This document shows, piece after piece, positions 56,259 to 64,000 of a DNA stretch of 64,000 bases. Origin of the DNA: CAVQXR01 sp963717955 (GTDB lineage Bacteria > Actinomycetota > Thermoleophilia > Gaiellales > Gaiellaceae). Within the stretch, counting starts at the first letter, position 1; each line of letters begins with the position of its first letter. A program made the translations under genes and the position numbers. The notes below the pieces were generated by a model. It made no database searches, had not been told where the DNA came from, and saw only the letters and a list, made by a program, of their open reading frames with translations. Where the stretch lies: NCBI GenBank assembly GCA_963717955.1, contig CAVQXR010000002.1:558001-622000 (forward strand), written 5' to 3'.

Positions 56259-56408
56259 GGGGTCAGACCTTGCGATGCGCAGGGGACGGGGTCAGACCTT
56301 GCGATGCAACGCGTTGATCGCGCTGTTCATGCCGGGCCTCGGCTGGAATGACATGTCCCCACACGAAAGATCCCCGCAGTACGTCGTTGCAGTGCAAGGG
56401 CTGACCCC
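56259..56408 (+). mobile_element. MITE-like element, copy B, with duplicated left end
   Basis: A full copy at 56288-56408 (121 bp) in the same orientation as copy A, with GGGGTCAGACCTTGC at the left and CTGACCCC at the right. The left 29 bases are repeated once more at 56259-56287. Both copies are followed by ATTCA. Confidence 0.7.
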
Positions 56409-56422
56409 ATTCAGGCTCGCTC

Positions 56423-57145
56423 TCAGATCGTCGACAGGGCCAGCGAGAGGGCAAAGCCGGCGACGACGAGCGGCCCCGTGAGCACGCCTTCGACGGCGTA
56501 CGCCTCGGGGAGGAGAGTGTTGGCGACCATCGTCAGCAGCGCGCCGGCCGCGAACGCCTGGACGAGTGCGCCCGTCTGGCCGCTCGCCGGATCGGGCAGG
56601 GCGTAGCCGACAGCGGCCGAGAGAGCGGAGACGAGCACTACCGCGGCCCACATCAGGATCACGCTTCGCCGCGACCAGCCGGAGGCCCGAAGGCCGCTGG
56701 ACGACGACATGCTCTCGGGCAGATTCGTCAGCACGATGCCGCTGAGCAGCGAGACGCTCACCCCGCCCTGCAGCACCGTGAGGCCGAGCACGAACGACTC
56801 GGGGATCCCGTCGAGGATCGAGCCCAGCACGATTGCCAGCGGCGAGCCCTCGGCCTGCTTGCCCGAGGAATCCTTCCGCTTCCCCGCGCCCCGCCGCTCG
56901 AGTAGCCAGTCGCCGGCCGCGAACACGGCCGCGCCGATCAGGAGCAGAAGCGCCACCCAGCCGAGCGCCTGGCTCTTCAGGGCCTCGTCGATCAGCTCGA
57001 ACGACACCGACCCGATCAGGAGCCCGGTTCCGAGCGCCATGACGACGGCGATCAGCCGACGACCCGGTCTGAGCTCGTAGGCGACGAGCGCCCCGACCAG
57101 GAGTGCCGACGCCCCGAGCGCGCCCCAGAGGAATGCCTCGACCAT
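56423..57145 (-). CDS. ZIP-family metal transporter
   Basis: 240 residues with eight membrane segments. The conserved helix-4/5 motifs are LGSILDGIPESFVLGLTVLQ and GIVLTNLPESMSSSSG, with the metal-ligand positions D/N-x-P-E. A cytoplasmic loop rich in Lys/Asp (RRGAGKRKDSSGKQ) precedes them. Imports or exports divalent zinc or similar cations. It ends just beyond MITE copy B. Confidence 0.85.
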   Translation of the reverse strand: MVEAFLWGALGASALLVGALVAYELRPGRRLIAVVMALGTGLLIGSVSFELIDEALKSQALGWVALLLLIGAAVFAAGDWLLERRGAGKRKDSSGKQAEGSPLAIVLGSILDGIPESFVLGLTVLQGGVSVSLLSGIVLTNLPESMSSSSGLRASGWSRRSVILMWAAVVLVSALSAAVGYALPDPASGQTGALVQAFAAGALLTMVANTLLPEAYAVEGVLTGPLVVAGFALSLALSTI

Positions 57146-57253
57146 CTACCCCGCGGGCACCGTCGGGCAGACACCCTCTCCGTGGACGCTCCCGGCCACC
57201 ACGCCCGACTGACGATACCGAGCGGACGGGCACCGGGTGTAGCATCGAGAGGC

Positions 57254-57331
57254 TTGGATCAGCGACTCATGCTGGACGGCAAGGCGGCCATCGTCACCGG
57301 CGCCGCGGGCGGGATCGGGCGCTACACCTGA
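57254..57331 (+). pseudogene. SDR N-terminal stub with intact promoter
   Basis: TTG 57254 is 8 bases after TAGCAT (57240-57245). The frame reads LDQRLMLDGKAAIVTGAAGGIGRYT then stop: the first Rossmann strand and TGxxxGIG loop of a short-chain dehydrogenase, cut at 25 codons. The downstream cupin follows 26 bases later with its own ribosome binding site. A deletion probably fused the SDR promoter to the cupin gene. Confidence 0.6.
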
Positions 57332-57357
57332 GAGCGGAAGCGAGCGAAGGAGCAGAG

Positions 57358-57876
57358 ATGGCGACCGTGAACGACCCGACGACGATCCCGATCGCGCTGA
57401 GCGTCGACGACGACGAGGTGCCGTACGCCGAGAGCTGGCTGGGTGTCGAGGGTATCGACCTGAAGCTGCTCGTCGCCGACGTCGAGGGCGGCTTCTTCGT
57501 CGTGCGCGTCCGCTTCGCGTCCGGGGTCCAGCTGCCGACGCACCTGCACACCGGCGCCGTGCACGCGTACACCTTCTCGGGCGAGTGGACGTACCTCGAG
57601 TACCCGGACTCGGCGACGAGCAGGGCCGGCTCGTACCTCTACGAGCCGCCGGGCTCGACCCACACGCTCAAGGTGCTGGACGGGAACACCGAGGTCACCG
57701 AAGCGCTGTTCGTCGTCGGCGGCGCGATGGTCCTCTACAACCCCGACGGATCGGTCATGGACGTGATCGACGCCGCCACGCACAGGCGCGACTACTTCGC
57801 CCTGCTCGAGAAGCAGGGCAAGCCGCTCCCGAGGATCATCGAGGGCGGGCGCGCCGGGTACAGCGACCACGCCTGA
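57358..57876 (+). CDS. Cupin-domain protein (dihydroxyacetophenone dioxygenase-like)
   Basis: 172 residues. Cupin motif 1 LPTHLHTGAVHAYTFSGEWTYLEY and motif 2 AGSYLYEPPGSTHTLKV; GGAMVLYNPDGSVMDVIDAATHRRDYF is typical of ChrR-like/2,4'-dihydroxyacetophenone dioxygenase relatives. Metal-dependent C-C bond cleavage is possible. GAAGGAG stands 5 bases before the ATG, one of few clear ribosome binding sites, in line with its likely transcription from the SDR stub promoter. Confidence 0.78.
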   Translation: MATVNDPTTIPIALSVDDDEVPYAESWLGVEGIDLKLLVADVEGGFFVVRVRFASGVQLPTHLHTGAVHAYTFSGEWTYLEYPDSATSRAGSYLYEPPGSTHTLKVLDGNTEVTEALFVVGGAMVLYNPDGSVMDVIDAATHRRDYFALLEKQGKPLPRIIEGGRAGYSDHA

Positions 57877-57898
57877 GCCGGCCGGCGGGCAACGGCCG

Positions 57899-59385
57899 TC
57901 AGGCCGACGGCCCGTCCGGTTTCGGCACGCCGAGCGAACCCGCCACCTCCGCGAACTGGGCGAGCGCCGCCTCGAGGTCCTCGACGATCTCCTGCGCGAT
58001 CACGTCGGGCGGCGGGAGGTTGTCCATGTCCTCGAGCGACTCGTCGCGGAGCCAGACGAGGTCGAGGCTCGCCTTGTCGCGTCCGATCAGCTCGTCGTAG
58101 GGGAAACGCCGGAAGCGCTCGGACTCCACCCGCTTCCGCCTGTCCTCCGGCGCGTACTCCGCGATGAAGTCCCGGAGGTGCTCGTAGCGCAGCGGGTTCT
58201 GGTTGCGCGTGAAGTGCATGTTCGTGCGCAGGTCGTAGACCCAGAGCTCGCGCGTCCACGGGGTCTCGGACGCGGTCCTGCGCTCGAAGAAGAGCACGTT
58301 CGCCTTCACGCCCTGGGCGTAGAAGATCCCGGTCGGCAGCCGCAGCAACGTGTGGACGTCGCACTCGTGCAGGAGCTTGCGTCGCACCGTCTCGCCCGCG
58401 CCGCCCTCGAAGAGCACGTTGTCGGGGACGACCACGGCGGCGCGGCCGTCCGTCTCGAGCAGCGTCCGCACGTGCTGGACGAAGTTGAGCTGCTTGTTCG
58501 ATGTCGACGCCCAGAAGTCGTCGCGGACGATGACGAGGTCCTCGCGCTCGGTCTCGCCCTCGGCGTTGGCGATCGTCATCGACGACTTCTTCCCGAACGG
58601 CGGGTTGGTCAGCACCATCTCGAACCGCTCGCCGGGATGGGCGCGCAGCGCGTCGTCGACGACGATCGGGCTGGCGGCGTCCTCGGCGCCGATCCCGTGC
58701 AGGAGCAGGTTCATCACGCAGAGCCGGGCGGTGTTGTCGACGATCTCCGTTCCGCGCAGCGTGTCGAAGCGCAGGCGACGCTTCTCGTCGGGGTCGAGGT
58801 AGGGGTACGTCTTCGCGATCCACTCGTGCGCGGCGAGCAGGAACCCGCCGGTGCCGCAGGCGGGGTCGCAGATCCGCATCCCGGGCTCGGGGCGCATCAC
58901 CTCGAGATGGCGCGGATCAGCGGGCGCGGCGTGAAGTACTGGCCGGCGCCCGACTTCACGTCCTCGGCGTTCTTCTCGAGCAGCCCCTCGTAGGCGTCGC
59001 CTTTGACGTCGGCGTCGAGCGCGAGCCACGTCTCGCGGTCGATCAGGTCGACGATCAGGCGCCGCAGCTTCGCCGGGTCCTGGATGCGGTTCTGCGCCTT
59101 GCGGAAGACGACGCCGAGCATCCCGGAGCCGCGCCCGAGCTCCACGAGGACGTGGCGGTAGTGCACCTCGAGCTCGTCGCCGTCGCGAGCGAGCAGGCTC
59201 GGCCAGTCGAGCCCCTCGGGCACGACGGACGCCCGCGAGAACGGCGGCCGCGTCTGCTCGTCGGCCATCTTCAGGAACAGCAGGTAGGTGAGCTGCTCGA
59301 GGTAGTCGCCGTAGGAGAGCCCGTCGTCGCGAAGGACGTTGCAGTAGCTCCAGAGCCGCTGGACGAGGCCGTTGTGGGTGCTCAT
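57899..59385 (-). CDS. hsdM: Type I restriction-modification methyltransferase (HsdM), with a frameshift
   Basis: N6-adenine methyltransferase subunit. N-terminal helical domain GLVQRLWSYCNVLRDDGLSYGDYLEQLTYLLFLKMADE; GDAYEGLLEKNAEDVKSGAGQYFTPRPLI; then motif I DPACGTGGFLLAAHEWI, motif IV MVLTNPPFGKKSS. The frame breaks near 58906, where one base seems missing between LIRAI and EVMRPEPGM. Corrected length about 495. ATG 59385 overlaps the ATPase stop (ATGA). HsdS and HsdR are only fragments nearby, so a complete system is absent here. Confidence 0.85.
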
Positions 59386-60572
59386 TCTTCGGACAGGAGC
59401 TCGGACAGCGGATGTTGTCGGCGCATGAAGTCGGCGAAGAGCGGGACGGTGAAGTCGACGATGCCGTGTCGCGGGCTGAAGATCAACCCCTTCTTGATCA
59501 GGCTGTCGCGGATCGCGCCGGTCTCGGTGGTGCTCGCGTACCCGAGGGTACGCGTGACGTCGCCCGATCGTTGCGGCCCGTCCCCCAGCTCGGCCATAGC
59601 CGCGAGGTAGCGCTGCTCGAGAGGTGCCGCCCGCTCGAATCGAACGTGGAAGAACTCGTTGTCGAGAATGCTCAGGACGAGTGCGTGCGCGCTCTCCACG
59701 GCCTCGACATCGATCGGGTCCCGCCGCGCGGTCAACCACGCGTGCTTTCCGTACTGCTGGAGGAAATACGGGTACCTACCGCTCAGAGAAAGGATCCGAC
59801 CGAGTGCTTCCTCCGTGTAGGTCACGCCTTCGTCCTGCGCCGGTTCGACGAGCGCCAAGCGCGCCGCCTCCTCGCTGAGCGCACCGATCTCGGGGAAGAC
59901 GAACAGCCGCTCGGCATAGGACTTGGCCTCCCCGGCCAACTTCGGAAGAGAAGGGAGGCCCGCGCCGACCACCGTGATCGGCAGGCGGTGCCGACCCGCG
60001 CGATGCATCCCGGCGATCAAGGCCTCGAACTCGTGGCGGTCGAGGAACTGCACCTCATCGAGCAGGAAGACGACCCCCCTGGCTCCCTCGCGGGCGACGG
60101 TTCCCACCTCGATGAGCAGGTCCCCGAGATCGCGACCGAGGTCTCCGCTGTCCGCGACCCCTTCCTCGGCGTCGAGCTCGATACGCAGGTCCACGCCGGT
60201 GCCCGTCGTGATCGTGAAGGCCTTCAGCACGGCAAGGGCCCGGCGCGCCCGGTCACGCACGCGGTCGGCGCGACTGAGGTTGAGGAGCGCCTCGCGCGTC
60301 ATCGTGGCGATCACTCGGGGGAGCCGGGTCTCGTTGGTGATCTCGGTGAAGCTCGCGAACCACCCTCGATCGATGCCCATGCCTTCGAACGCATCGAGCA
60401 ACACCGTCTTGCCGACACCCCGCAATCCGGTGATCAACAGACTCTGTTCCGGGCGGCCAGCCTCAAGGCGCCCGAGGAGAAGGGAGAACTGCTCGAGTTC
60501 GGGGTCGCGTCCGGTCAGCGCAGGGGGCGGTGTACCGGCGCCCGGTGTGTAGGGGTTGCGTAGCGCGTCCAC
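59382..60572 (-). CDS. AAA ATPase coupled to hsdM
   Basis: 396 residues from GTG 60572. Walker A LITGLRGVGKTVLLDAF, Walker B GVVFLLDEVQFLDRHEFEAL, arginine-finger region TVVGAGLPSLPKLAGEAKSYAERLF, and a C-terminal winged helix (SGDVTRTLGYASTTETGAIRDSLIKKGLI). STAND/AAA_16-like. TATAAT, the best -10 box in the window, lies 6 bases upstream at 60579-60584. Translational overlap with hsdM implies joint expression. A role in control or defence is inference. Confidence 0.82.
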   Translation of the reverse strand: MDALRNPYTPGAGTPPPALTGRDPELEQFSLLLGRLEAGRPEQSLLITGLRGVGKTVLLDAFEGMGIDRGWFASFTEITNETRLPRVIATMTREALLNLSRADRVRDRARRALAVLKAFTITTGTGVDLRIELDAEEGVADSGDLGRDLGDLLIEVGTVAREGARGVVFLLDEVQFLDRHEFEALIAGMHRAGRHRLPITVVGAGLPSLPKLAGEAKSYAERLFVFPEIGALSEEAARLALVEPAQDEGVTYTEEALGRILSLSGRYPYFLQQYGKHAWLTARRDPIDVEAVESAHALVLSILDNEFFHVRFERAAPLEQRYLAAMAELGDGPQRSGDVTRTLGYASTTETGAIRDSLIKKGLIFSPRHGIVDFTVPLFADFMRRQHPLSELLSEE

Positions 60573-60578
60573 GGGTGG

Positions 60579-60685
60579 ATTATAGCGATAGTTCTTATAA
60601 ACGCGGTAAACGCCTATAAGGGGGAGAGCTCGGCCTGCGGGGCTCGGGCCCCACCAGGGTTTTGGGCGCGATTCGCTATAAACGC
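60579..60685 (-). promoter_or_regulatory. AT-rich promoter with three TAAACGC motifs
   Basis: TATAAT at 60579-60584, then TAAACGC at 60598-60604 and 60607-60613 (period 9, at the -35 position) and again at 60679-60685. The segment is much more AT-rich than its surroundings. The spacing suggests a repressor or activator site. Confidence 0.5.
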
Positions 60686-60806
60686 TCAAAGCTTTGATAA
60701 ACCCGCGAATGCGGCATCTCCGTGTCCACAGCAGAAGACTGGGTTCGCGGCTGATTGCAGGGATTTTCGCCAATCGGGCGCTCTGGTGTCCCTAGCTGGT
60801 GTCCAT

Positions 60807-61068
60807 TCACGAACGGGTCTTTCGTGAAGGGCGAGCCCCTGGAGTCGCCGCGCGGGCAGCGGCGATTCGCTCGAGGAGGGCTGACGCCGGCTCGTCGGTC
60901 GGGTCCTGGGGGACCAGCTCGCCGCGGAAGGCCCGCTCGAGGATCGCCCGCCGCAGCGCGGCGCTGCGGCGCTGCGCCGTCTCGATCGACGCCCGCATCG
61001 CGTCGATCACGCTCAGCCGCTCCTCCACCTCGGCCACGATCCGGCGCTGCTCCTCGGGGGGATGCTCG
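60807..61068 (-). pseudogene. HsdS C-terminal fragment
   Basis: Minus-strand frame EHPPEEQRRIVAEVEERLSVIDAMRASIETAQRRSAALRRAILERAFRGELVPQDPTDEPASALL, the conserved C-terminal coiled region of type I specificity subunits. Both target-recognition domains and the N-terminus are missing. It ends at TGA 60807. It lies upstream of the ATPase-hsdM pair. Confidence 0.75.
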
Positions 61069-61180
61069 CATTGACGGCACCTCGAGCGGTCGCTACCCTG
61101 GGTCTACGGGAGTGCACACGCACCACCCGACCAGCCTCAGGGTCTCGCTTCTGCGAGGCCCTTTGTGCGTTCGAGGCTGT

Positions 61181-61759
61181 TTATGGATGCCAGATCGACT
61201 CGTGCCTGACATGTGGCGCGACAATCGCCCATAACGCAGCGTTCGCTCGCGTGGCGCGTGGATCGGACTCCACATGCGTCCTCAGTCGCCGCTTCAGAAA
61301 GACCACGAGGTCTGCCGCCTCGTCGAGCCAGCCTGCGAGCGTCTCCGGGCGGTGGAACCAGAACACCGGCCGGCTCGCAGCGTCGGGGTCGAGCGTGTTC
61401 GTGAACCGCGTCTCGGCGCCCGTCGACTCGTACGCGAACGGGAGGGCGCCCTCGACCGCGGTCGGCACTTCGTCGGGGAGCCCGTCGACGTACTTCGCGC
61501 TCTGCCACTCGACGCCGGTGAGCGTCTCGCCCTCCTTCTTCGCCTCGATCACCCCGGCCGCGGTGCCGTCCACGAACAGCAGATAGTCGGCGCGCCCGTG
61601 CGGCGGGGCGAGGCGGAACTCCCGCACGGCGACGCCGCGGCCGGCGGAGAGGTTCGCGCGGCCGGCATCCTGCACGGCCCAGCCGGCGGCGGCGAGCATC
61701 CGGTCGATCTCGACCCGTGCCTTGGCCTCCGGGGTCAGGTAGGCGAGCTCGTCGGTCAC
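61181..61759 (-). pseudogene. HsdR N-terminal fragment
   Basis: GTG 61759 starts a frame with EAKARVEIDRMLAAAGWAVQ and the PD-(D/E)xK nuclease core RADYLLFVDGTAAGVIEAKKEG, then KYVDGLPDEVPTAVEGALPFAYESTG, all typical of type I restriction subunits. After PVFWFHRPETLAGWLDEAA (about 61320) similarity stops and the helicase domains are absent. About 170 of some 900 expected residues remain. A lower-GC join lies at about 61090-61290. Confidence 0.75.
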
Positions 61760-61836
61760 CGCCGCATTCTGGCCGGCCGTGCGGCGTCCTGCCGATCGGC
61801 CAGCGGGCGGCCCGTGGCCCGGGCTGCTCGATCGAT

Positions 61837-62307
61837 CTATCGCACCTGGAAGATTCCCTCGATCTCGACCGAGATGCCGTACGGGAGCGCGCCCATGCCG
61901 ACCGCCGAACGGGCGTGCTTGCCCCGCTCCTCGCCGAAGATCGCGACGAGCAGGTCGGAGGCACCGTTGGCGACGACCGGCTGCTCGGCGAAGTCGGGCG
62001 CCGAGTTGACCATGACGAGCAGCTTCACGACGCGCTCGACCCGGTCGAGCTTGCCGAGCTCCGCCTTCAGGGTCGCGAGCATGTTCAGCATCACGAGCCG
62101 GGCCGCCTGCTGCCCGGTCTCGACGTCCATGTCGCGGCCGAGCTTGCCCCGGTAGGCGAGCTCGCCGTTCTCGACCGGGCCGTGCCCGGAGACGAAGGCG
62201 ATCTCGCCGACCCGCACGAGCCCGACGTAGTTGGCGACGGCCTGGGGCGCGGGCGGGAGCGACAGCCCCATGGCCTCGAGGCGGGCTTCTGGCGTGGACG
62301 CGGTCAT
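61837..62307 (-). CDS. RidA/YjgF-family protein
   Basis: 156 residues of the longer RidA-like type. GEIAFVSGHGPVENGELAYRGKLGRD, QAARLVMLNMLATLKAELGKLDRV, and KHARSAVGMGALPYGISVEIEGIFQV with the Arg that contacts enamine/imine intermediates. Probably deaminates reactive PLP-derived intermediates. GAAGGAG stands 4 bases before the ATG, so it is leadered. Confidence 0.88.
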   Translation of the reverse strand: MTASTPEARLEAMGLSLPPAPQAVANYVGLVRVGEIAFVSGHGPVENGELAYRGKLGRDMDVETGQQAARLVMLNMLATLKAELGKLDRVERVVKLLVMVNSAPDFAEQPVVANGASDLLVAIFGEERGKHARSAVGMGALPYGISVEIEGIFQVR

Positions 62308-62495
62308 TCGTCTCCTTCGGTCGCGGGTCAGGCGGAGGCTACCGAACCGGCGTTTCGGGATCGGCGTCCCCCCGGGCTCGGAAGGGCAGGGGCCGATTCC
62401 GCCCGTAGGCCAAATGTGACCGCCGGGCCCCGCCCGGCTCCTGTGCGGGTCGCGCCCGGCCGAGCAGGCCGCTCAGCCGCAGGTACCCTCTGTCG

Positions 62496-64000
62496 GTGCA
62501 GCGCCGCGAGGACATCCGCAACGTCGCGATCGTCGCCCACGTCGATCACGGGAAGACGACGCTGGTGGACGCGATGCTCTGGGAGTCGGGCTCGTTCCGC
62601 GAGAACCAGGACGTCGCCGAGCGCGTGCTCGACTCGATGGACCTCGAACGCGAGAAGGGGATCACGATCCTCGCCAAAAACACCGCCGTCCGGTACGGGG
62701 ACGTGAAGGTCAACATCGTCGACACGCCCGGCCACGCGGACTTCGGCGGCGAGGTCGAGCGGGGGCTGACGATGGTCGACGGCGTGCTGCTGCTCGTCGA
62801 CGCGAGCGAGGGCCCGCTACCGCAGACGCGGTTCGTGCTGCGCAAGGCGCTCGAGGCGCGTCTGCCCGTGATCCTGGTCGTCAACAAGGTCGACCGCCCC
62901 GACGCCCGCATCGAGGAGGTCGTGAACGAGGTCTATGAGCTGTTCCTCGACCTCGACGCGGACGAGGACCAGATCGAGTTTCCGATCGTCTACTGCAACG
63001 CCAAGGCGGGAACGGCAGGGCTCGCCCCCGACGAGCTGGCGCCGACGCTGCAGCCGCTCTTCGAGGTGCTGCTCACGCACATCCCCGCGCCCGAGTACGT
63101 CGAGGGCCACCCGCTCCAGGCTCACGTGACGAACCTCGACGCCTCGGCGTACGTCGGCCGGCTCGCCCTGTGCCGGATCCGCCAGGGAACGATCGCGAAG
63201 GGGCAGCAGATCGCGTGGTGTCGTGCCGACGGCACGATCGAGCGCGCGAAGGTGACCGAGCTGTACGTCAGCGAGGCGCTCGACCGGGTGGACGCTGCGC
63301 AGGCCGGGCCGGGAGAGCTGATCGCCGTCGCCGGCATCCCCGAGGTGACGATCGGCGAGACGCTGGCCGACCCGGACGATCCGCGCCCGCTGCCGGTCAT
63401 CGGCGTCGACGAGCCGAGCCTTTCGATGACGATCGGGATCAACACTGCGCCCATGTCGGGTCAGGACGGTGACCGGCTGACCGCCCGCCTCGTGAAGTCG
63501 AGGCTCGACGCCGAGCTCGTCGGCAACGTGTCGCTCCGGGTGCTCCCCACCGAGCGGCCCGACACCTGGGAGGTGCAGGGCCGTGGCGAGCTCCAGCTCG
63601 CCGTGCTCGTCGAGCTGATGCGCCGGGAGGGGTTCGAGCTGACGGTCGGCAAGCCGCAGGTCGTCACGCGACGCGTCGACGGGAAGGTGCACGAGCCGGT
63701 CGAGCGACTCGCGATCGACGCGCCGGAGGAGTACGTCGGCGTGATCACCCAGCTCCTCGCGCTGCGCAAGGGCCGACTCGCGCAGATGGTCAACCACGGG
63801 ACGGGGTGGGTTCGGATGGAGTACCTCGTGCCGGCGCGCGGCCTGATCGGGTTCCGCACGGAGCTCCTGACCGAGACCCGCGGGACGGGCATCCTGCACC
63901 ACGTCTTCGACGGCTACGAGCCCTGGCACGGCGAGCTCCGCACCCGACCGACGGGAAGCCTGATCGCCGACCGGCGCGGCGCCGCGACGTCCTTCGCCCT
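62496..64000 (+). CDS. typA: Ribosome-associated GTPase TypA/BipA (partial)
   Basis: 501 codons to the window edge without a stop; the family is about 610. GTG 62496 is 6 bases after TACCCT (62484-62489). G1 AHVDHGKTTLVDAML, switch region LDSMDLEREKGITILAKNT, DTPGHADFGGEVERGL, NKVDRPDARIEEV; then EF-G-like domains II, III and V (PEEYVGVITQLLALRKGRL, EYLVPARGLIGFRTELLTETRG). Acts on ribosome assembly and stress translation. Confidence 0.94.
   Translation, partial: MQRREDIRNVAIVAHVDHGKTTLVDAMLWESGSFRENQDVAERVLDSMDLEREKGITILAKNTAVRYGDVKVNIVDTPGHADFGGEVERGLTMVDGVLLLVDASEGPLPQTRFVLRKALEARLPVILVVNKVDRPDARIEEVVNEVYELFLDLDADEDQIEFPIVYCNAKAGTAGLAPDELAPTLQPLFEVLLTHIPAPEYVEGHPLQAHVTNLDASAYVGRLALCRIRQGTIAKGQQIAWCRADGTIERAKVTELYVSEALDRVDAAQAGPGELIAVAGIPEVTIGETLADPDDPRPLPVIGVDEPSLSMTIGINTAPMSGQDGDRLTARLVKSRLDAELVGNVSLRVLPTERPDTWEVQGRGELQLAVLVELMRREGFELTVGKPQVVTRRVDGKVHEPVERLAIDAPEEYVGVITQLLALRKGRLAQMVNHGTGWVRMEYLVPARGLIGFRTELLTETRGTGILHHVFDGYEPWHGELRTRPTGSLIADRRGAATSFA

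Overview
The window is about 70% GC with the compact, often overlapping gene layout of a high-GC Gram-positive bacterium. The gene set (SelA/SelB/tRNA-Sec, a CCG-domain complex II, DrrA/DrrB-type exporters, acyl-CoA carboxylase subunits with fused biotin domain, tandem XerC/XerD) fits a deep-branching actinobacterium, most likely of the Thermoleophilia (Gaiellales-like) type. That placement is an inference from gene content. A striking and directly visible trait is that more than 20 genes have a TANNNT -10 box only 6-8 bases before the start codon and no Shine-Dalgarno sequence, so leaderless mRNAs appear to be the rule here. I used this signature to choose several starts.

Layout. 0-6 kb: glycosyltransferase end, clpP, a basic micro-ORF, a frameshifted recQ, an SDR remnant, a HEAT-repeat protein, then tRNA-Sec. 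6-10.7 kb: a secreted metalloprotease, selB and selA on the minus strand. 10.8-20.7 kb: bioY, a moaD-moaE fusion, a drug-type ABC exporter, biotin carboxylase/biotin carrier, pgsA, a double GNAT, an NlpC/P60 wall hydrolase and the carboxyltransferase subunit. 21.6-31.2 kb: methylmalonyl-CoA mutase, sucC-sucD, a methyltransferase, an aminotransferase, a Lon-like PDZ protease, mdh and citrate synthase. 31.2-37.6 kb: PHP phosphoesterase, xerD, xerC, an XRE regulator divergent from a GcvT-like/DUF2071/bicupin group. 37.6-45 kb: sdhA, a lipoprotein, sdhB, a CCG-type sdhE, a phosphoesterase, an acetyltransferase-like protein and an MFS pump. 45-50.5 kb: the conserved block ffs-dnaX-ybaB-recR-lysC-asd on the minus strand, then tRNA-Val.

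50.5-61.8 kb is accessory DNA: a secreted protein with nine YadA-head-like 14-residue repeats, two copies of a ~122-bp terminal-inverted-repeat element bracketing about 4 kb (second ABC exporter, an IS481-like insertion, a lower-GC DUF1905 gene, duplicated gene-tail remnants), a ZIP transporter, cupin, and a decayed type I restriction-modification locus with an AAA ATPase coupled to hsdM. The window ends with ridA-like and typA genes.

Functionally the centre of the window joins propionyl-CoA carboxylation, methylmalonyl-CoA isomerisation, succinyl-CoA ligase, succinate oxidation, malate oxidation and citrate synthesis, i.e. propionate entry plus half of the TCA cycle. Six genes (recQ, sdhA, the sdh lipoprotein, lysC, asd, hsdM) carry single-base frameshifts in otherwise intact sequence. 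Five of these look like one inserted base, which points to sequence error more than decay.
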